Shown in pieces: positions 47,609 through 60,609 of a stretch of 64,000 bases of DNA (position 1 is its first letter; every line of letters begins with the position of its first letter). Where the stretch lies: NCBI RefSeq assembly GCF_937616625.2, contig NC_065576.1:37412628-37476627 (forward strand), in the 5' to 3' direction. Under the pieces are notes generated by a model. The model did not search any database. It saw only the letters and a list, made by a program, of their open reading frames with translations, and was not told the DNA's origin. The stretch comes from Mercurialis annua (taxonomy: Eukaryota; Streptophyta; Magnoliopsida; Malpighiales; Euphorbiaceae). The translations under genes and the position numbers were made by a program.

Positions 47609-50600
47609 TCACTTCCATCGCAGAGACTGCCTAATTCCGGTGTAAATCAGACCTAATGACCTCCCAATCAAGGATACTAGAAAGAACGATATCCCACTGC
47701 TTACTTTGTTGATCACACCTCTAACCAATGGCATGCCTATATCAGATAACTCCAGGTATAGACTGAAATAATATCTCCTGCAAAACAATTAAACTTATTT
47801 AGAAGAAAAAAGACGAGTATTTCGGCCTGTAATTATATACACATATATTTAAAAGAAAGTGTAGAGCCGTAGGCTAAAATTGATGTTCTAATGGCGCTAA
47901 TCTGGTCAGCCGTAGGCTAAAATAAAACAGCTGCACAATCTGATCAATTGTTACAGAATACCTGGTCCTGAACTAGCATTTCACCATATCTCAAGGAAAT
48001 TTAGTTCATCCATCCAATTTGATTAAAAATAATAAATTCGTCCTCCAGAAATCCCAGAAGACACTCCAAAAGAAAAGATAAAAATAAAGAGAGGCTACAA
48101 CAGGATAATAGATTGACACGAGCTCAAAAGCTCCACTTTAGCCACCGCTAACCTCATTTGAACTCATTGGTATCCTGAATGATTTTATGTAAAAGATTTG
48201 CAATATGAAGTTCAAACCACAAAAGTTAGTTTTATATTTGACGGAAATTAAACATAAGACCGTTATGTTTGTGCAAAACAGCTATATGTTTCAAATAAGA
48301 GTTTGGATCCACAAATAGCGGACATGTCAATTTCATATGCAAGGGGGAAAAGAGGAGGATCAAAGATATAAGACATACCACCCTGTCAATGCCCTTAGTT
48401 CCTTGGTCCGTTTAACAGGCATTGAGAACTGGCTTATGACGACATAGGATAATGATAAAGACAACCTTCTAGATTGTCTCTGTGTAAGTTTCTTCCACCA
48501 ACTAGAATTTTCTTCAGTCTCAGTCTGGCTTGGTTCTGTAATGACTTTGGACTTCAGAGTGCGTAGGTCAAATCGATCCTCATACATTGATACAATTGCC
48601 TCCACATTTTGATACAACCATTGATTCAAAGACACCTAGAGAAAACAAAAAACTTTAAATCTTAACATATTTGTGCCAAAAGTCCATATATTTGGAAATC
48701 TCATAAATGAACTAAACAAAAGAAGTTCAATCTCTAAATCCTAGAAATCAATATTTTCAAACACTTCAGAAAAACTTTCCTACTTTCTTCATCACAACCT
48801 CAAAGAAGAGTACAGAAAAGAAGAAAGGAAAATGTGTAAAAATTTGCATGAATCTTTCCTTTTGAGAATTCAAAGTCATCCATTGACTTCCCTCTATCAA
48901 TCAACTGATCCTATGAAACATGAATCATTTTCAAATAAGCTTTAAAATGTAACAGATCATACCTCATTGAATAAAAAGATACAAAAAAATCTGCACTCTT
49001 TTAATAATTCACTACCATTTCATAGTCACCTACTAAGTTCATTACATAAAAATTAATGTGTGAACAACTTTCTCTGGCTAACACTAAACGTTCACGTAAC
49101 ATGATATCTCCGACAATAGTAAATAGTAAAAGACAGCAAAAAAAGATATTTATGGTAATGAAGCAATAAATACAGGGATAACGAAATCCTAACAACCATT
49201 TCACTTATTAAACCAACTTCTGTACTAAAGACAAATAAACAGAAAAATAGTCATATCTGAAACAAAAAACTAGTTATTTATACCTCATTGCGCAATCTTT
49301 GGAGTTCTCGAGTTGATAGATTACACATAACAATCCCCAGGTCATTCATTTCATTTGACAAATTTCCATCTACAGAAATAAGCTCCAAATAAGCACTGGC
49401 TACGCCATCTGCTAAAGTAATCACCAAATCTTCCAATATGGACTCTCCATGTGAAGAAAACAAGCTCTGATCAAAGCAACTGCTCTTCCTACTTAAGTGA
49501 AGAGAACATCATAGTAAATATCTACAGGGACCTCAGGATGAAAGCTAAACAAAATTTCATTTCTGGAAGATCAACAGATAATCACATGGGTACCAAACAA
49601 AAAACTCTCTTTACCCATTGTTTAGGGAAATACATTAAGATAGTATATGTTGATGGCCACTTGGATAAAATTGTCAGAACATGCAATGTGGGCATGCTAA
49701 ACAGGCAGATGGAAATCCTCACGCCAGCATGTCATGTGAATGATATTTTGCATCCATTTATATTTCCTTAATATGTTTGTGCATCAAAAATAGTTCATCT
49801 TCCATACACTTCCTTTGAAAAACAATGTCTTGTAACTCAAGGAAAAATAATCATCTTAACCGAAACAAATAAGATTGTAATAAAATATTGGCTAAACCCA
49901 TTTAGAGGCCCTTGTACTATATCATTTTTGTTCAAAAAGCCCTTGTACTATTTTTTTGTTCTTCACATCCCTGTACTTGGCAAAATTCCGATTTTCAGGT
50001 CCTTTTGAGGGACTAGAGGAACAAAAAAATTGTAAGTTAAGGGACTGGAGAAAACTAAAAAAGGACCTGAAAATCAAAAATTATGTAAGTAGAGGGACCT
50101 GAAGAATAAAAAAATAGTACAGGGGCTTTTTGAACAAAAATATTATAATATAAGGGCCTCTACATGGGTTTAGCTTAAAATATTCAGAAAACCTGACATG
50201 CAGATGCAGCACCATCTAGAATTGCACATGTTATCTCCAAACCAATTTAATTGCAATCTTGACATAAAACATTTTTAGTGATCCTTGACTAATATTTCCA
50301 GATGAGCAGTACAAAAATTGACAAGGTTTAAAAGAGACAAACAGAAAACTTATGACCAAAGTTACCTGAAAGACCCAAATCTGAGAAAGTATAATAATTC
50401 AGCATAAAGATCTTCCTTGCCTGACTTTCTTATATTCTGCAGAACAGTTTCATCTCCTTTAAACTTCTGAATCATCAAAGAGACAATTCCCTGAAAAAGG
50501 AAAACTAAAAGGATGAACAGAAAAGAGACTTCTTTCTGAACAGTTGATGTCTAAAAAATCATATAGCTATATAAATAAAGCTCTTCCAATCAATACCTCA

Positions 50601-52855
50601 TCTGGTTTCTTATTTTCAAGGTGAAGTTCCTCTAATAGCCAAGACATGCATAAACGGTCACAGGATTTTTGAATAATATCAGGAAAAATAGTCAACCAAT
50701 CGTCCAAATCAAGAGCCTCACAATTGCCTAAAACACTATTCACCTGCAAAATACATTTATGGTATCTGTAATTGCCAAAATACTAATAAATGACAGAAAT
50801 GCATGCTTACATACATCAAACAATCTTGGACCTCCATGGTCAAATATCCTCCATGTCCAGCGATATCTAATTTCCAATACATTTCGGCTTTTCCTACAGG
50901 CTACAGCAACTTAAATAACTTTAAATTTGAAATTTTTAGTACCTTCATAGAACCTAATCGTCAATAGCATTCACTAGAAAAAGTCATTTAATGGTAGGGT
51001 AGCCCTAAGACAGCGTCTTGAAATTGAATTTCGGTAGCAAATGTACCTCTGCAATTTTACCCTTTTTGTAATGAAGTACTTGTAGGAGTAAATGCACAAA
51101 CTGGGGCTAGGTTTGCATTATAATATTGGAACCTTTATCTCCTTTTTTGACAGAATAAAACTAGCAATTTCATATAAAAAAGAAGCTGCCTAACCAAATC
51201 TTTTATTAAATGGAGAGATACATTATGCAGTCCATTTGATTGACAAACCCTAGAAAAATAAAAGTATATTTTGAGAAATGGTAATTTGAGTCGCAAACTG
51301 CATACCAATTTGCAAGATTGTAATCACACAGCTAACAGCCAGTCCTGTAATTACAACTGAAAGAGTCATTCTAATCAATAATCTTTAGGAATTTCTTTCC
51401 CAACAGGATCTTTCGAGCCCCTAAAGGCTCATCTAGCCCATTATCCCAAAACTAGCACGTTAAGTCATGTGAGATGTGACTCGGTGGTCCTTTGGCCTAT
51501 CAAATTAGTATTAAGAGTTAATTGTGGTTGATGCAAAAACAAAGAAAACGAAGAGAAAGAAACAAAACAGAGACAGTGCCTGCCTCATCCTCGAGCTGCT
51601 TAAAAGAAGCCCAGAGCAGCCGCAAGTTGGGACCATCGGATACAGCAGACAAACTTAGTGGTCGCTTGGCTTGTTGCTGCTCAATTTCAAGCAATTTGTT
51701 TCCTAGCTTGTTCTTGTTTTTTATAGTATCAAGCGAATCAAGAAGCTTTTCCTTTACTGCATCCCATGCATACTTTGAATTAACATGATCGTCATTCTTC
51801 TTAGCACTGGAAACAAGAGATAATAAGTTGAATCAATTACAAGAAAAGCACAGATAAATAATAATTTCCATTCTTATCTTCAGAAAACCATAAAACGTGC
51901 CATATAAAAAATAAAAAATATATATTTTCTTATTGAATTTTTAATTCCCTTACCCTTACCTACCAGAAGACGTTGCACTTTCGCGGTCTAAGTTGTCATC
52001 CAAAAAATTCCCCGAAGAAGTGACATTAGATTTCTTAACAGGAATGACTCCTGCCATGTACGTAAGCACCACAGTGGTCATCAAAAGCAACTGGTCACTA
52101 ATAGCAACAAAATCGGATGCTGTAACACCGTCAAGGTCAACCAAAGATCCCAAGCAACTTAGCCTCAATGACGTATCCCTAATACAATAAGGACTAGCTT
52201 TCAAATACGAGAGTCCAAAGCTGCAGGTTCTTCGAGAATGGAAGTTGACAACTTTACAGCTCCCTTGGGATAACTTCCTGTTGCCAATAAAAACATAAAT
52301 GCATAGATTTCAACACAGTTACAGCTTCCATAACACCTTCAATACTGTCAAAGAGGTATAGTTCTTCAAACGCAACAGTATTCAGGAGATAGGAAACACC
52401 TTGAGTTTTGGTTCAGTTAACTATTTTAATTCCAAACCAAAACGCAGCCCACACAATTCCCTTTTTTTATCTTAAATTACTGCCCAGATAGCACAAACAC
52501 CTCACTCAATCAACATTTCATGTTTAGAAAACGTATCGGACACTTGGCGTTTCGGACAGAACTTCAATTTTAACATATAAATCTTAAATAAGGATCGTTT
52601 CGCAGTGTCCGTGTCCGTGCTACCTAGATTACTGCTAAAGGTTGATCTCTATGCATAAGCTAAATTTCGATAATAAAACGAAACAACAGTATAAAAATAA
52701 GATGCAATTAGGGCAAAGAATGATAAATTCATAACCAAATAAAAAAAATCAAATGTAGGAAGATATGATTACTTCTTTGTTGGAGTGGAAAGGGGTTTCT
52801 CTTCAACACAGCTTCTCCACATATGCCACTTCACACATGATGACGACGCTGCCAT
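47609..52855 (-). CDS. Nine-exon gene, probable plastid protein (possibly Ycf55/DUF3685 family)
   Basis: I traced coding exons on the minus strand at 52855-52773, 52277-51960, 51806-51584 (or 51575), 50900-50811, 50743-50597, 50490-50366, 49482-49284, 48635-48382 and 47777-47609. Splice phases agree throughout and give about 535 residues. Introns are GT-AG except that exon 3 ends at either a GC donor or a weak GT. The N-terminus (MAASSSCVKWHMWRS) is Ser-rich and basic with no early acidic residue, like a transit peptide. A hydrophobic stretch (LLLMTTVVLTYMAGVI) lies near residue 90 and hydrophobic segments near the C-terminus (ISFFLVSLIGRSLGLIY), suggesting membrane association. The C-terminus ends GIRQSLRWK. 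The family name is from memory; the molecular function is unknown to me. Intron 6 carries a MITE. Exon structure is seen directly; the product is inferred. Confidence 0.85.
49890..50175. mobile_element. MITE in intron 6 of the split gene
   Basis: 286 bp with inverted arms: GGCTAAACCCATTTAGAGGC and AGCTAAACCCATGTAGAGGC. TAAAATATT flanks it on both sides (49881-49889, 50176-50184), a 9-bp duplication. Nearly the whole element folds back on itself. No splice site is disturbed. Confidence 0.9.
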
Positions 52856-53200
52856 TGCTTTCACACAAATTTAACTTCTCAAAATCAGCACATTTCTTTT
52901 CAATCCAATCAGCTCCTCAACTAAAATTGATTAGAAATTGAATTAGTTGAAAATGCAGTCATTTATAACTACTGTAAATTCTAAGAGCAAATAGGATTAG
53001 GGTTAGGCAAGGATTATGAGTTTTAAATTTCTTTTGCTGCAGTATCGATTGGATTATGAGAAGAGGTTAAGAATGAAATTTACCAAGGATTCGGATTGGA
53101 ATTGTGCGTACCTGCTTCTATTTTATCACTGGCTTGGCTCGCTAGTTCATAGTCGCTAGCTCCCTGTTTGCGAGCCTTGTTTTTGTTTTTTGTCTTTTGT
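52856..53200 (-). promoter_or_regulatory. 5' leader and promoter region of the split gene
   Basis: The start codon context is GAAAGCAATGGC. A possible leader-intron donor AGAAGCAG/GTACGC lies at about 53111. A polypyrimidine-rich leader upstream is likely. No clear TATA box is seen. Confidence 0.35.
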
Positions 53201-53280
53201 TTTTTCCATTTTTTTTTCTTTAAAAACTTTTCTTTTTTATTTTAAATTTTTTTTATTTAAAATCCATTAATCCCAAGATG

Positions 53281-54337
53281 TTTTTTTTTTTTTTTTTTTT
53301 GTCAAAGGCTAAAATTTTCATTAATAATAACGAAAATTACATAAATGAACGGTTTTTCAACAAATTGAAAAAACTACTAGATGTTTTTATTTCAAAAAAG
53401 AAATTAAAATACAAAATGAAAGTGTTACACAAACCACCAAATAGACTTTCGAAATTTTATCTAATAAACAAATAAAAAAAATTATAGAACTCTAAGTAAA
53501 AAATGAGCGAACAAAAAAAAATAAAATCTTTGATCCATAAAGATGTTACCTCCATTTTTTTTTTATTTGAGGCCCTCAACTAGTGAGTAGTGGGACTTTA
53601 ATTTATTTTTTTCCGATTGAAACTATAAAATCACTTGATCCTTAAAGTTTTAACTTTCCAAACTTTCACTTCAATAAGAATCAAAGAGATAAATGTAATG
53701 CATACATTAGAAATCATTAACAAAAGACTTTAAATAAAATAAATAAATTAAAAACTTTTAAGATTTCAATTTTAGAGCATTGAACAAACAGCTAGTTTAA
53801 AAAAGTGATTTTCAACCTCCTAAAAACTACCTCAACCAAAAATTAGTTTCTTCCAACCCCTAAAAAATTACATATAAGGATTCTATTTCTTCTACTTTTT
53901 AAGTTGAGGATTTTAGATTCGATCAAGGGACTCAACAACTTTAATCGGATTAAAGATCCTTCCACCGATTTAAAGAGGAATAAAAACTCCCAAATCAAAA
54001 ATATATGAAGAACCCCATAAGAAAAAACAAAATGGTGGTTTTCCGACCAAGAAAAAAACCTTTTCCTGAAAGATTATTCATTCGAACTTTAAAAAATAGG
54101 AGAGATCTTCAAGTTTGGCGTTTTTATTTTACAAACAAACTAAATGAACTTCATTAAGAAAAGAAAAAAAATAGATTAAAGGGTGGAGGAGGTGGTTTTC
54201 CATCCACAAAGTCAAAACCATCTCCTCAAAACTATAGTTTTAATTTCTATTTTTAAAGAGAAGGGAGAGGATTTATTTTGAGAGAGAGAGTGGGCGATTT
54301 ATTTTTTTGATAAAAATTGATTATATGATTGTGTTAT
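53281..54337 (-). mobile_element. Retroposed non-coding unit with poly(A) tail
   Basis: On the minus strand it ends in 20 A (53281-53300) preceded by a LINE-like 3' end (AATTTTAGCCTTTGAC). The flanks ATCCCAAGATGTTT (53270-53283) and ATCCTAAGATGTTT (54338-54351) match at 13 of 14 bases, a LINE-type target duplication. About 1.06 kb lies between, with a CTCTCTCTC-rich start and no reading frame of note. It was probably moved in trans by LINE proteins: a non-autonomous LINE or a processed non-coding transcript. Confidence 0.6.
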
Positions 54338-54351
54338 ATCCTAAGATGTTT

Positions 54352-54722
54352 GTTTTCTTATGATTGTGCATTTTTTTTCAATTTTTGAGAAAATATTTGT
54401 TTAGACTCTAATGTTTACTCCAAGGCCCGAATTTGTCCCTAAATTTGTTGTAGCTTAAGTACACCCCTAACATTGCAAAACCGGCGTATTTATGTCACAT
54501 CTAGTAAACGGGATTAACCAATTTAGATTTTATGTCATCTCTTTCCTACGTGGATGATTCATTAATGACATGCTGGTACAATTGAACCGCACTATGACAT
54601 AGTAGTAAATCCATCTTCCTCATTAAATACAGTTATCAATCCATCCCCAATTATTCAATTTTCTAAAACCTTAAATTTCTTATTGCTTCGATAGGACTTG
54701 TCTAAACATTAAATTGGCAGTT
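54352..54722. other. Spacer before the GRF pseudogene
   Basis: Moderately AT-rich. It includes a phrase (CCTAACATTGCAAAACCGG) of the kind seen in plant TE ends. No gene is seen. Confidence 0.4.
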
Positions 54723-55116
54723 ATGACATCTTCTTCTTCGTCTTCTAAACCGAGCAATGACGGAACTCATACCAACTTCGAATATAATTACGAAAGAAGG
54801 CGATGATTTTGCAGATTTATTATTGGAGGTGGAAGAAATCAAAAAGCTGCCAGGTTCACTTCATGGACTGAAAAGAACTCAGGAAAGAGGTTTTACAGAT
54901 GTATTAATTACAAGGTAAGTCTTTGTGTTTGATGGATTTGATTAAAATCTCCATTACTCAAAGAGCACAGTATTAAATATATTTTTTGTTTGAAACGATT
55001 TTGATTAGAATGTTGGATGTCGGTTTTTTAAATGGTATGATATTCCCTTTACTAGCAAAGTTAAAGATGTCATAAGTGAGCTCATGGAAGACATGAGAGC
55101 TTATGAAGGTTATTAA
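54723..55116 (+). pseudogene. GRF-type zinc-finger protein, two exons, broken
   Basis: Exon 1 (54723-54914) starts MTSSSSSSKPSNDG and, after a premature TGA near 54804, continues in frame with AARFTSWTEKNSGKRFYRC, the core of a GRF zinc finger. Its donor is AAG/GTAAGT. Exon 2 (55009-55116) joins in phase and reads NVGCRFFKWYDIPF, the second half of the finger, then ends with a short helix-forming tail and TAA. The usual N-terminal CxCG is altered to CRF, so one zinc ligand is lost as well. The family binds nucleic acid and is common in plant genomes, often near transposons. It is intact in architecture but dead by one stop and a lost Cys. Confidence 0.8.
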
Positions 55117-56569
55117 CAGCAAACATAACTGTAATTCAAGAGATTTATGGACATAAGTTTTGAAATTATAGGGGGAATTTGGCAAAGTAAAGAAATTAGA
55201 CAAGAAGAAAAGTGAGCCAGTGAATGCTGCTAGAGAATATATGCATAAAACTTATACAATTGCATTTAAATTTGCTTGTGTCATATTGTTTAATTTCCTA
55301 AAAAGATAGATGTAATATGGATGTTTAATGCTCTTATTCATGTTTGGTAATGCCTAGAAAAGATAGATTTAATGCCTAAACGATTAAATCAAAACTCCTA
55401 AAAACAAACGGTTTCAAAATACCATTTCTAAAAACCCTCGTTATATTATTTAAAAACTGGGTGTAAATTTTTCGCGGAATTAATTATAAAACTCTTTTCC
55501 AATTTCAACTTTCAGAAAACCATCATTCTATTAGACAGTTCTTTAAACTTTTGATATCGTTTTAAAATGTGATAAAAACATCATTCCTTCCAAAATCGAT
55601 AACCATGAAAGTCATACATAACATAAATGCATGTGCCACGTCGGGCCCACTTTAAAACATACTATAACGATGCCTTTACGGTTTCCAACTGTTTATACGC
55701 ATATCTCGGTACCACACGTACACGAGAAGCATCGTACTACAAAACAAACATAAGCATGCATACATACATATAATAAACATGCGATAAAATTAAAGCAAAG
55801 TTGATTCGTGGAAAATCATCGCAAAACAAAAGCATGCTAGGCGTTTGTCTATGTAGACTGATCTACTGCAGCGCTACTAGATAATATTCACAAAGTACCA
55901 CATTGACCAAAAAGAAATTTCACGGAGCAAGAATATGAAGTCCTATTAAAATGACAGTCTACGTGCCTGAAAAAGGGTATAACAACGTGGGTCAGATATA
56001 CTGGTGAGTTCGCAACTGTACACACGCATATTAAACAAAACAAACACAACTTAAAATGCGTATATCAAAATAATGATACTAGTTGGATCTCAAAAACATA
56101 ATTTCACAATTTAATCATAAACATTCAATCATGTAAGTCTCTGTACAGACTTATCTCAAACGAGTTAGACGGCTGAATTCACACATTCTTTTGCCACTAG
56201 TTTATTCATCAAAAATCTTTACAGTCCTAAACCGTACTTTAGGTCGTTTTCAACTCCATTTATAGATCTAATGACCGAACTCACTCGTTCTTTCGTCGTT
56301 AGTCTTTAGATCGTTCGACTGGACCTCTTTCCCCACTGTGTCTTCAATCTGTTCGGGATTCTAGACCGTCGTCTCAGAAATCTCCATCTATATCTAGGCC
56401 GTCGCCTCAGAATTACCACAATTATTCACGCACAATAAATAAATAAACACAACCTTTTTAGCTAGTGATCACATAGCCCTATTACTGCCCAATAGAAAGA
56501 CACGTTTCGTTAAACCATGACCAGATCATACTTTATTTGTTTCACAAATCATACCTTTAAATTATATAT

Positions 56570-56617
56570 ACATTTATATATATATATACATTTATATATA
56601 TACATACATATATATAT

Positions 56618-56706
<89 letters not shown>
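56570..56706. repeat. (TA)n microsatellite
   Basis: A TA run of about 70 bp preceded by imperfect TACATATATA units. Its open frame (YIYIYI...) is not a gene. Confidence 0.97.
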
Positions 56707-56707
<1 letters not shown>

Positions 56708-57518
56708 ATACGATATACTTAAAAATACTTTATAATAATTATATTCTCTTATTAGAGTAATATATTTTTATTACTTTAATACGTGCATGTAAAAATATAA
56801 GCTCACGGACTGTCGTCCACAAAATAATTTACACCGCATTGTTCCATCACTAGCTCCTCAGTCTATTTCAACCGACGCTCTATAAGTACGCTCCATCGAA
56901 GATTGACATTTCGTCACATCTTGAAATTTGAGTAGATTCATAGAAGGAAAACTTATTCTAAAATATGACCTCTAAACATTTACAGAAATACAATAACTAA
57001 TCGGATTTCAAAACGTATGAAATCTTTTCTCGATTTCGGGTCCGACTTAGGAAATTCAAATCAATTCAAGGTTCGGTTTGGTTCACTCTACGTCCTTTAG
57101 GTCAAATTACCATTTTGCCCTTTATTAACTACTAAAATTTCTCGTTCATTTTACCTTATACCGAACTAATAATATTTTTTTCCGTCATTAATTTAATTCA
57201 TATTTTTATTTAATCCATCTTAGTAAATATTAACAAGTCTAAGTCTCTTATTTAATATATAGTCCTTTAATAAAAGTCCAATTTAATTAAATGATACTTA
57301 GTCTATTAATTCATAACTTAACCAATTAGAGCTTTTTATTTGAATTTAACAAGTTTGGGCCTAGTATTTATTCTAAGTCCAGTTAAGTCCATTTTGAAAA
57401 ATAATAATTTTTAGGACTATAAAAATTCATTTTATTCTTTTAATCATATTTTAAAATAATCAAATAAATCTTAAATTTATTTTAAGTCCAAATTTAGGCT
57501 GGCCTGTCTACGGTCTTA

Positions 57519-58237
57519 GGCCCCCTTTGGAATAATTCCGATTGTGAATTGGAATTCATTTATAAATGAATTCTACATGGAAATCATTTACAAATGAATT
57601 ACACCGTTTGGAATGAAAGAATACGAAATTTAGAATTGAAATGAATTCCATATATTTATGTTTGGAATGAATTCTAGAATTGAATTCTTTGTAACCTTGT
57701 TCCCATATTAACCTTATAGACATTTTATTAAAAATATCTTGAAAATAGAAATAACATTAATTTTTTTTTTAATAATATTAGTTTATTAAATATTATATAT
57801 ATATACAAATATTTAAAATTAATAATATTAAAGTCACTAGTATTATGATTAAGATGTATAAAATAATTAATAATAACTTTTGAAAATAAAAAATAAAAAT
57901 ATACTACAAACAAAAGATGGAGATGAAAATTAGAAAGAAAAAATAGAAAGAAAAAAATAGTAATAAAAATAAAAGGTGAAAGAAAATAAAAAAAATAGTT
58001 TTATAAAATAAGGACAAATTAGTTAAATAAAATTGTTCTTTTAAATTTTTGGAATTCATTTGCAAATTCCATCTATTTTAGTTGGATTTGCAATTCCTCA
58101 AATTATAACTAAAACCAATTCCAGAATTTCAATTCTAAAAATTGTTTTAATAGGTTCATTTATTCCAAACACAAAAAATTAGAATTACAAATGAATTCCA
58201 CATAATTTCATGGAATTCATTCATTTCAAAGGGGCCC
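57519..58237. mobile_element. Tourist-like (PIF/Harbinger) element
   Basis: 719 bp with ends GGCCCCCTTTGGAAT and, inverted, GGGCCCCTTTGAAAT. It is flanked by TTA on both sides (57516-57518, 58238-58240), the target site of PIF/Harbinger elements. Sub-terminal parts are rich in GAATTCATTT in both orientations. The interior is AT-rich and non-coding. Confidence 0.85.
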
Positions 58238-59899
58238 TTAGGTTCAAATATTTATACGGAAATTCTCTCGACACGGTCTTGGCCTCATTTTGGCCCCAGT
58301 CCTTAATGGTTTGGGGTGGGCTTGACCTAACCATGTCATGACTCGGTAGATCAGAGCCACCGTGCTCCGTTCACCGGCCGGTAGTGGTTCACCGACCACT
58401 ACCCCCCTCTCTACCACCTAAACACCAAAAATTACAAAAATATTAATTTCAATACAAACATGAAATTAACTTCACTAGAACCTAATACCATGGAATAAAT
58501 CAACCAACATTTGGTTAATTCATCAACTAAGCACATAAGCATATATGACTAGCTCATCAAATAATTTTACCAAAAATTATCAAATAAACCCCATAAAATT
58601 CGGCCAACACAACATAGATTATCATTTATCATTTTTAACCACTATAACATACCACCATGCATACAAAAATGTCTAACCACAAAATAATTCATGAAATTTT
58701 ACACAAATAATTCCTATTTTATTTCATCATTGATTCGGCCAACAAAAACAAAATTACAACAAACTCTAAACTTTCATAATCCAAAAGCATATATTCATAC
58801 TTCCACATAATCAATTTTAATAACATTCTAATTACATGCATAAACATAATATTCCATAAACTATTATCCGTAAAATTTCTAGACATATTTGGCATTCCCC
58901 CAAAATAAATTAACTTTTTATTAAGTTATAATTTAATTAGCTCATAATCCACACCAAATTAGAGTTCATTAATTTTTAACTAAACTCCTAAATTTTGATT
59001 AACATATTTCAGTCCCAAAAATAAAATTCAAATCTTTTATTATTTTTGAGAAACCTGTAAGAATTTTTAGTCATAAACTAAACTCAATTTAAACATAATC
59101 TTCAAGTTAAATTTTCTCTTAATTGATCCTTAATTATTTCAGCCAAGACCAAAATAATTAAACCCAAATTTTTTAAAAATTATGATCAACTTCCTAATTT
59201 CATATTCACCTCCAAAATAATTATTTTCAGATTTTTAAAGTTAAAAATATCCAAATCATAAGCCTTTTAAAACATAAAATTATTACTTCAATTAAAAATG
59301 TGAAATTCCAAAGTCCATTTCTTGAAAAATTTCATGAAAATATCCGGCCAATACTGTATAAATTTAAATCTCTTAATTTATTTATTTAAATCACTTTATC
59401 TAGCTTAAAAATCTCATATAACACTTAAAAATTATAAATTTTCAGCTTTAGTTATTAATTAAAATGCTCAATTAATTCTTTAAGGAAAATCAAGTTTTAT
59501 CCACTAAAATAACTATGAAATTTTCGAATTCCATAAACACCAAAAATTTTAAGCTTTATTCAAGAACATGTAAAACACAACTTTTAGATTGAAATATTAA
59601 AACTTGAAAATAACCACTACCCATGTAATTGATCATCCTAAATAAGCATAAACAAGAAAAAAATTTAAATTTTTAAAACTTTAAGTTGTCACCCACAAAT
59701 ATTTGAACACCTCATATAAACACCCAAAAATATCTTCATAAAAATTAAACAAATAATTAAAGAAGATTATTTACCTTTTCAAAAGCTAGGGTTGACAAGA
59801 AAATGAAGGTTTATATCGTAAAAATGGTGGGTATAGTCTTTTTTTAAAGAAGAAAGAAAGCAAAGACTTTTGGTTTGCTTCTAATAAAAAGAGGGAAAA

Positions 59900-60080
59900 T
59901 GTTTTATAACCCAACACTTTAAATCAACTTTTTTAAGCCACCTTATGTGGCAAAGTTTCATTCGTCCAATTCCCACCTAAAAGTGTAAATCTCAAAAAAC
60001 AGAATTTAATCAATTCACTCTTTGATTGCCACGTCAGGCGGTACAAAAAGGTGGATTAAAAATGTTGGGTTATATAGTAT
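59900..60080. repeat. Inverted-repeat MITE-like element
   Basis: TTATAACCCAACACTTTAAATC on the left is matched by GATTAAAAATGTTGGGTTATAT on the right. The centre contains CCACGTCAGG. The flanks were not resolved. Confidence 0.55.
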
Positions 60081-60609
60081 TACTCAAAAAAAAGAGGAAA
60101 TTATTTTTTATTTTTAGTAATTGCACAAATTAACTCCCTTTTTCTTGCATAAATCAATTTTTTTTAATATCTTATGCCCATGCATGTGGACACTTCTCTC
60201 TTTAGATGTCTACATCAATTCAAGGCAATATCCTTTTTGTCTCTTATTATCATTTAAAATAATAAAATAAATATCAATAATCCTTTTTGTCGGTTTTTGA
60301 AAAACTACAAAAAGAAATTTCAAAAATTGTTTTCGTTTTATTTTAACTTTTGTTTGAACTTTTAAAAGTCAAATTTCATATTAAGTCAACGTTTTAATAT
60401 TTTTACCGAATTTTAATTATTGTGGCCGAATATTATAAAAATGTCATCCATGCACTCACACATACCACATATCTAAAATTACTAAATAACTATTTTAGCC
60501 TAATAATCGATAATAACAATATTGATTCCTAGGTCGTAAGCTCCCGATAAAATCTTGAATTTTATCCATTTCAATAGAATTTTATACACACAAAATATGG
60601 GATATTACA

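Larger units (their letters stand above)
55311..60609 (-). mobile_element. Very long LTR-like segment with nested repeats
   Basis: On the minus strand it begins TGTAATATCCC at 60609 and ends CCATATTACA at 55311, short inverted ends as in LTRs of Gypsy elements of the Tekay/Del kind. A stretch at about 55960-56020 (GAACTCACCAGTAT then CCCTTTTTCAGGCACG on the minus strand) resembles the downstream part of such LTRs. The length is about 5.3 kb, inflated by nested insertions. The 5-bp flanks (ATAGA / GTATA) do not match, and no primer-binding site is beside it. It may be a recombined solo LTR. Confidence 0.4.

Noticed and set aside
49451..49771. 106-residue plus-strand frame in the split gene
   Set aside because: Overlaps exon 7 and intron 6 on the opposite strand; no splice or domain support.
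56517..56708. 63-residue Tyr-Ile repeat frame
   Set aside because: Translation of the TA microsatellite.
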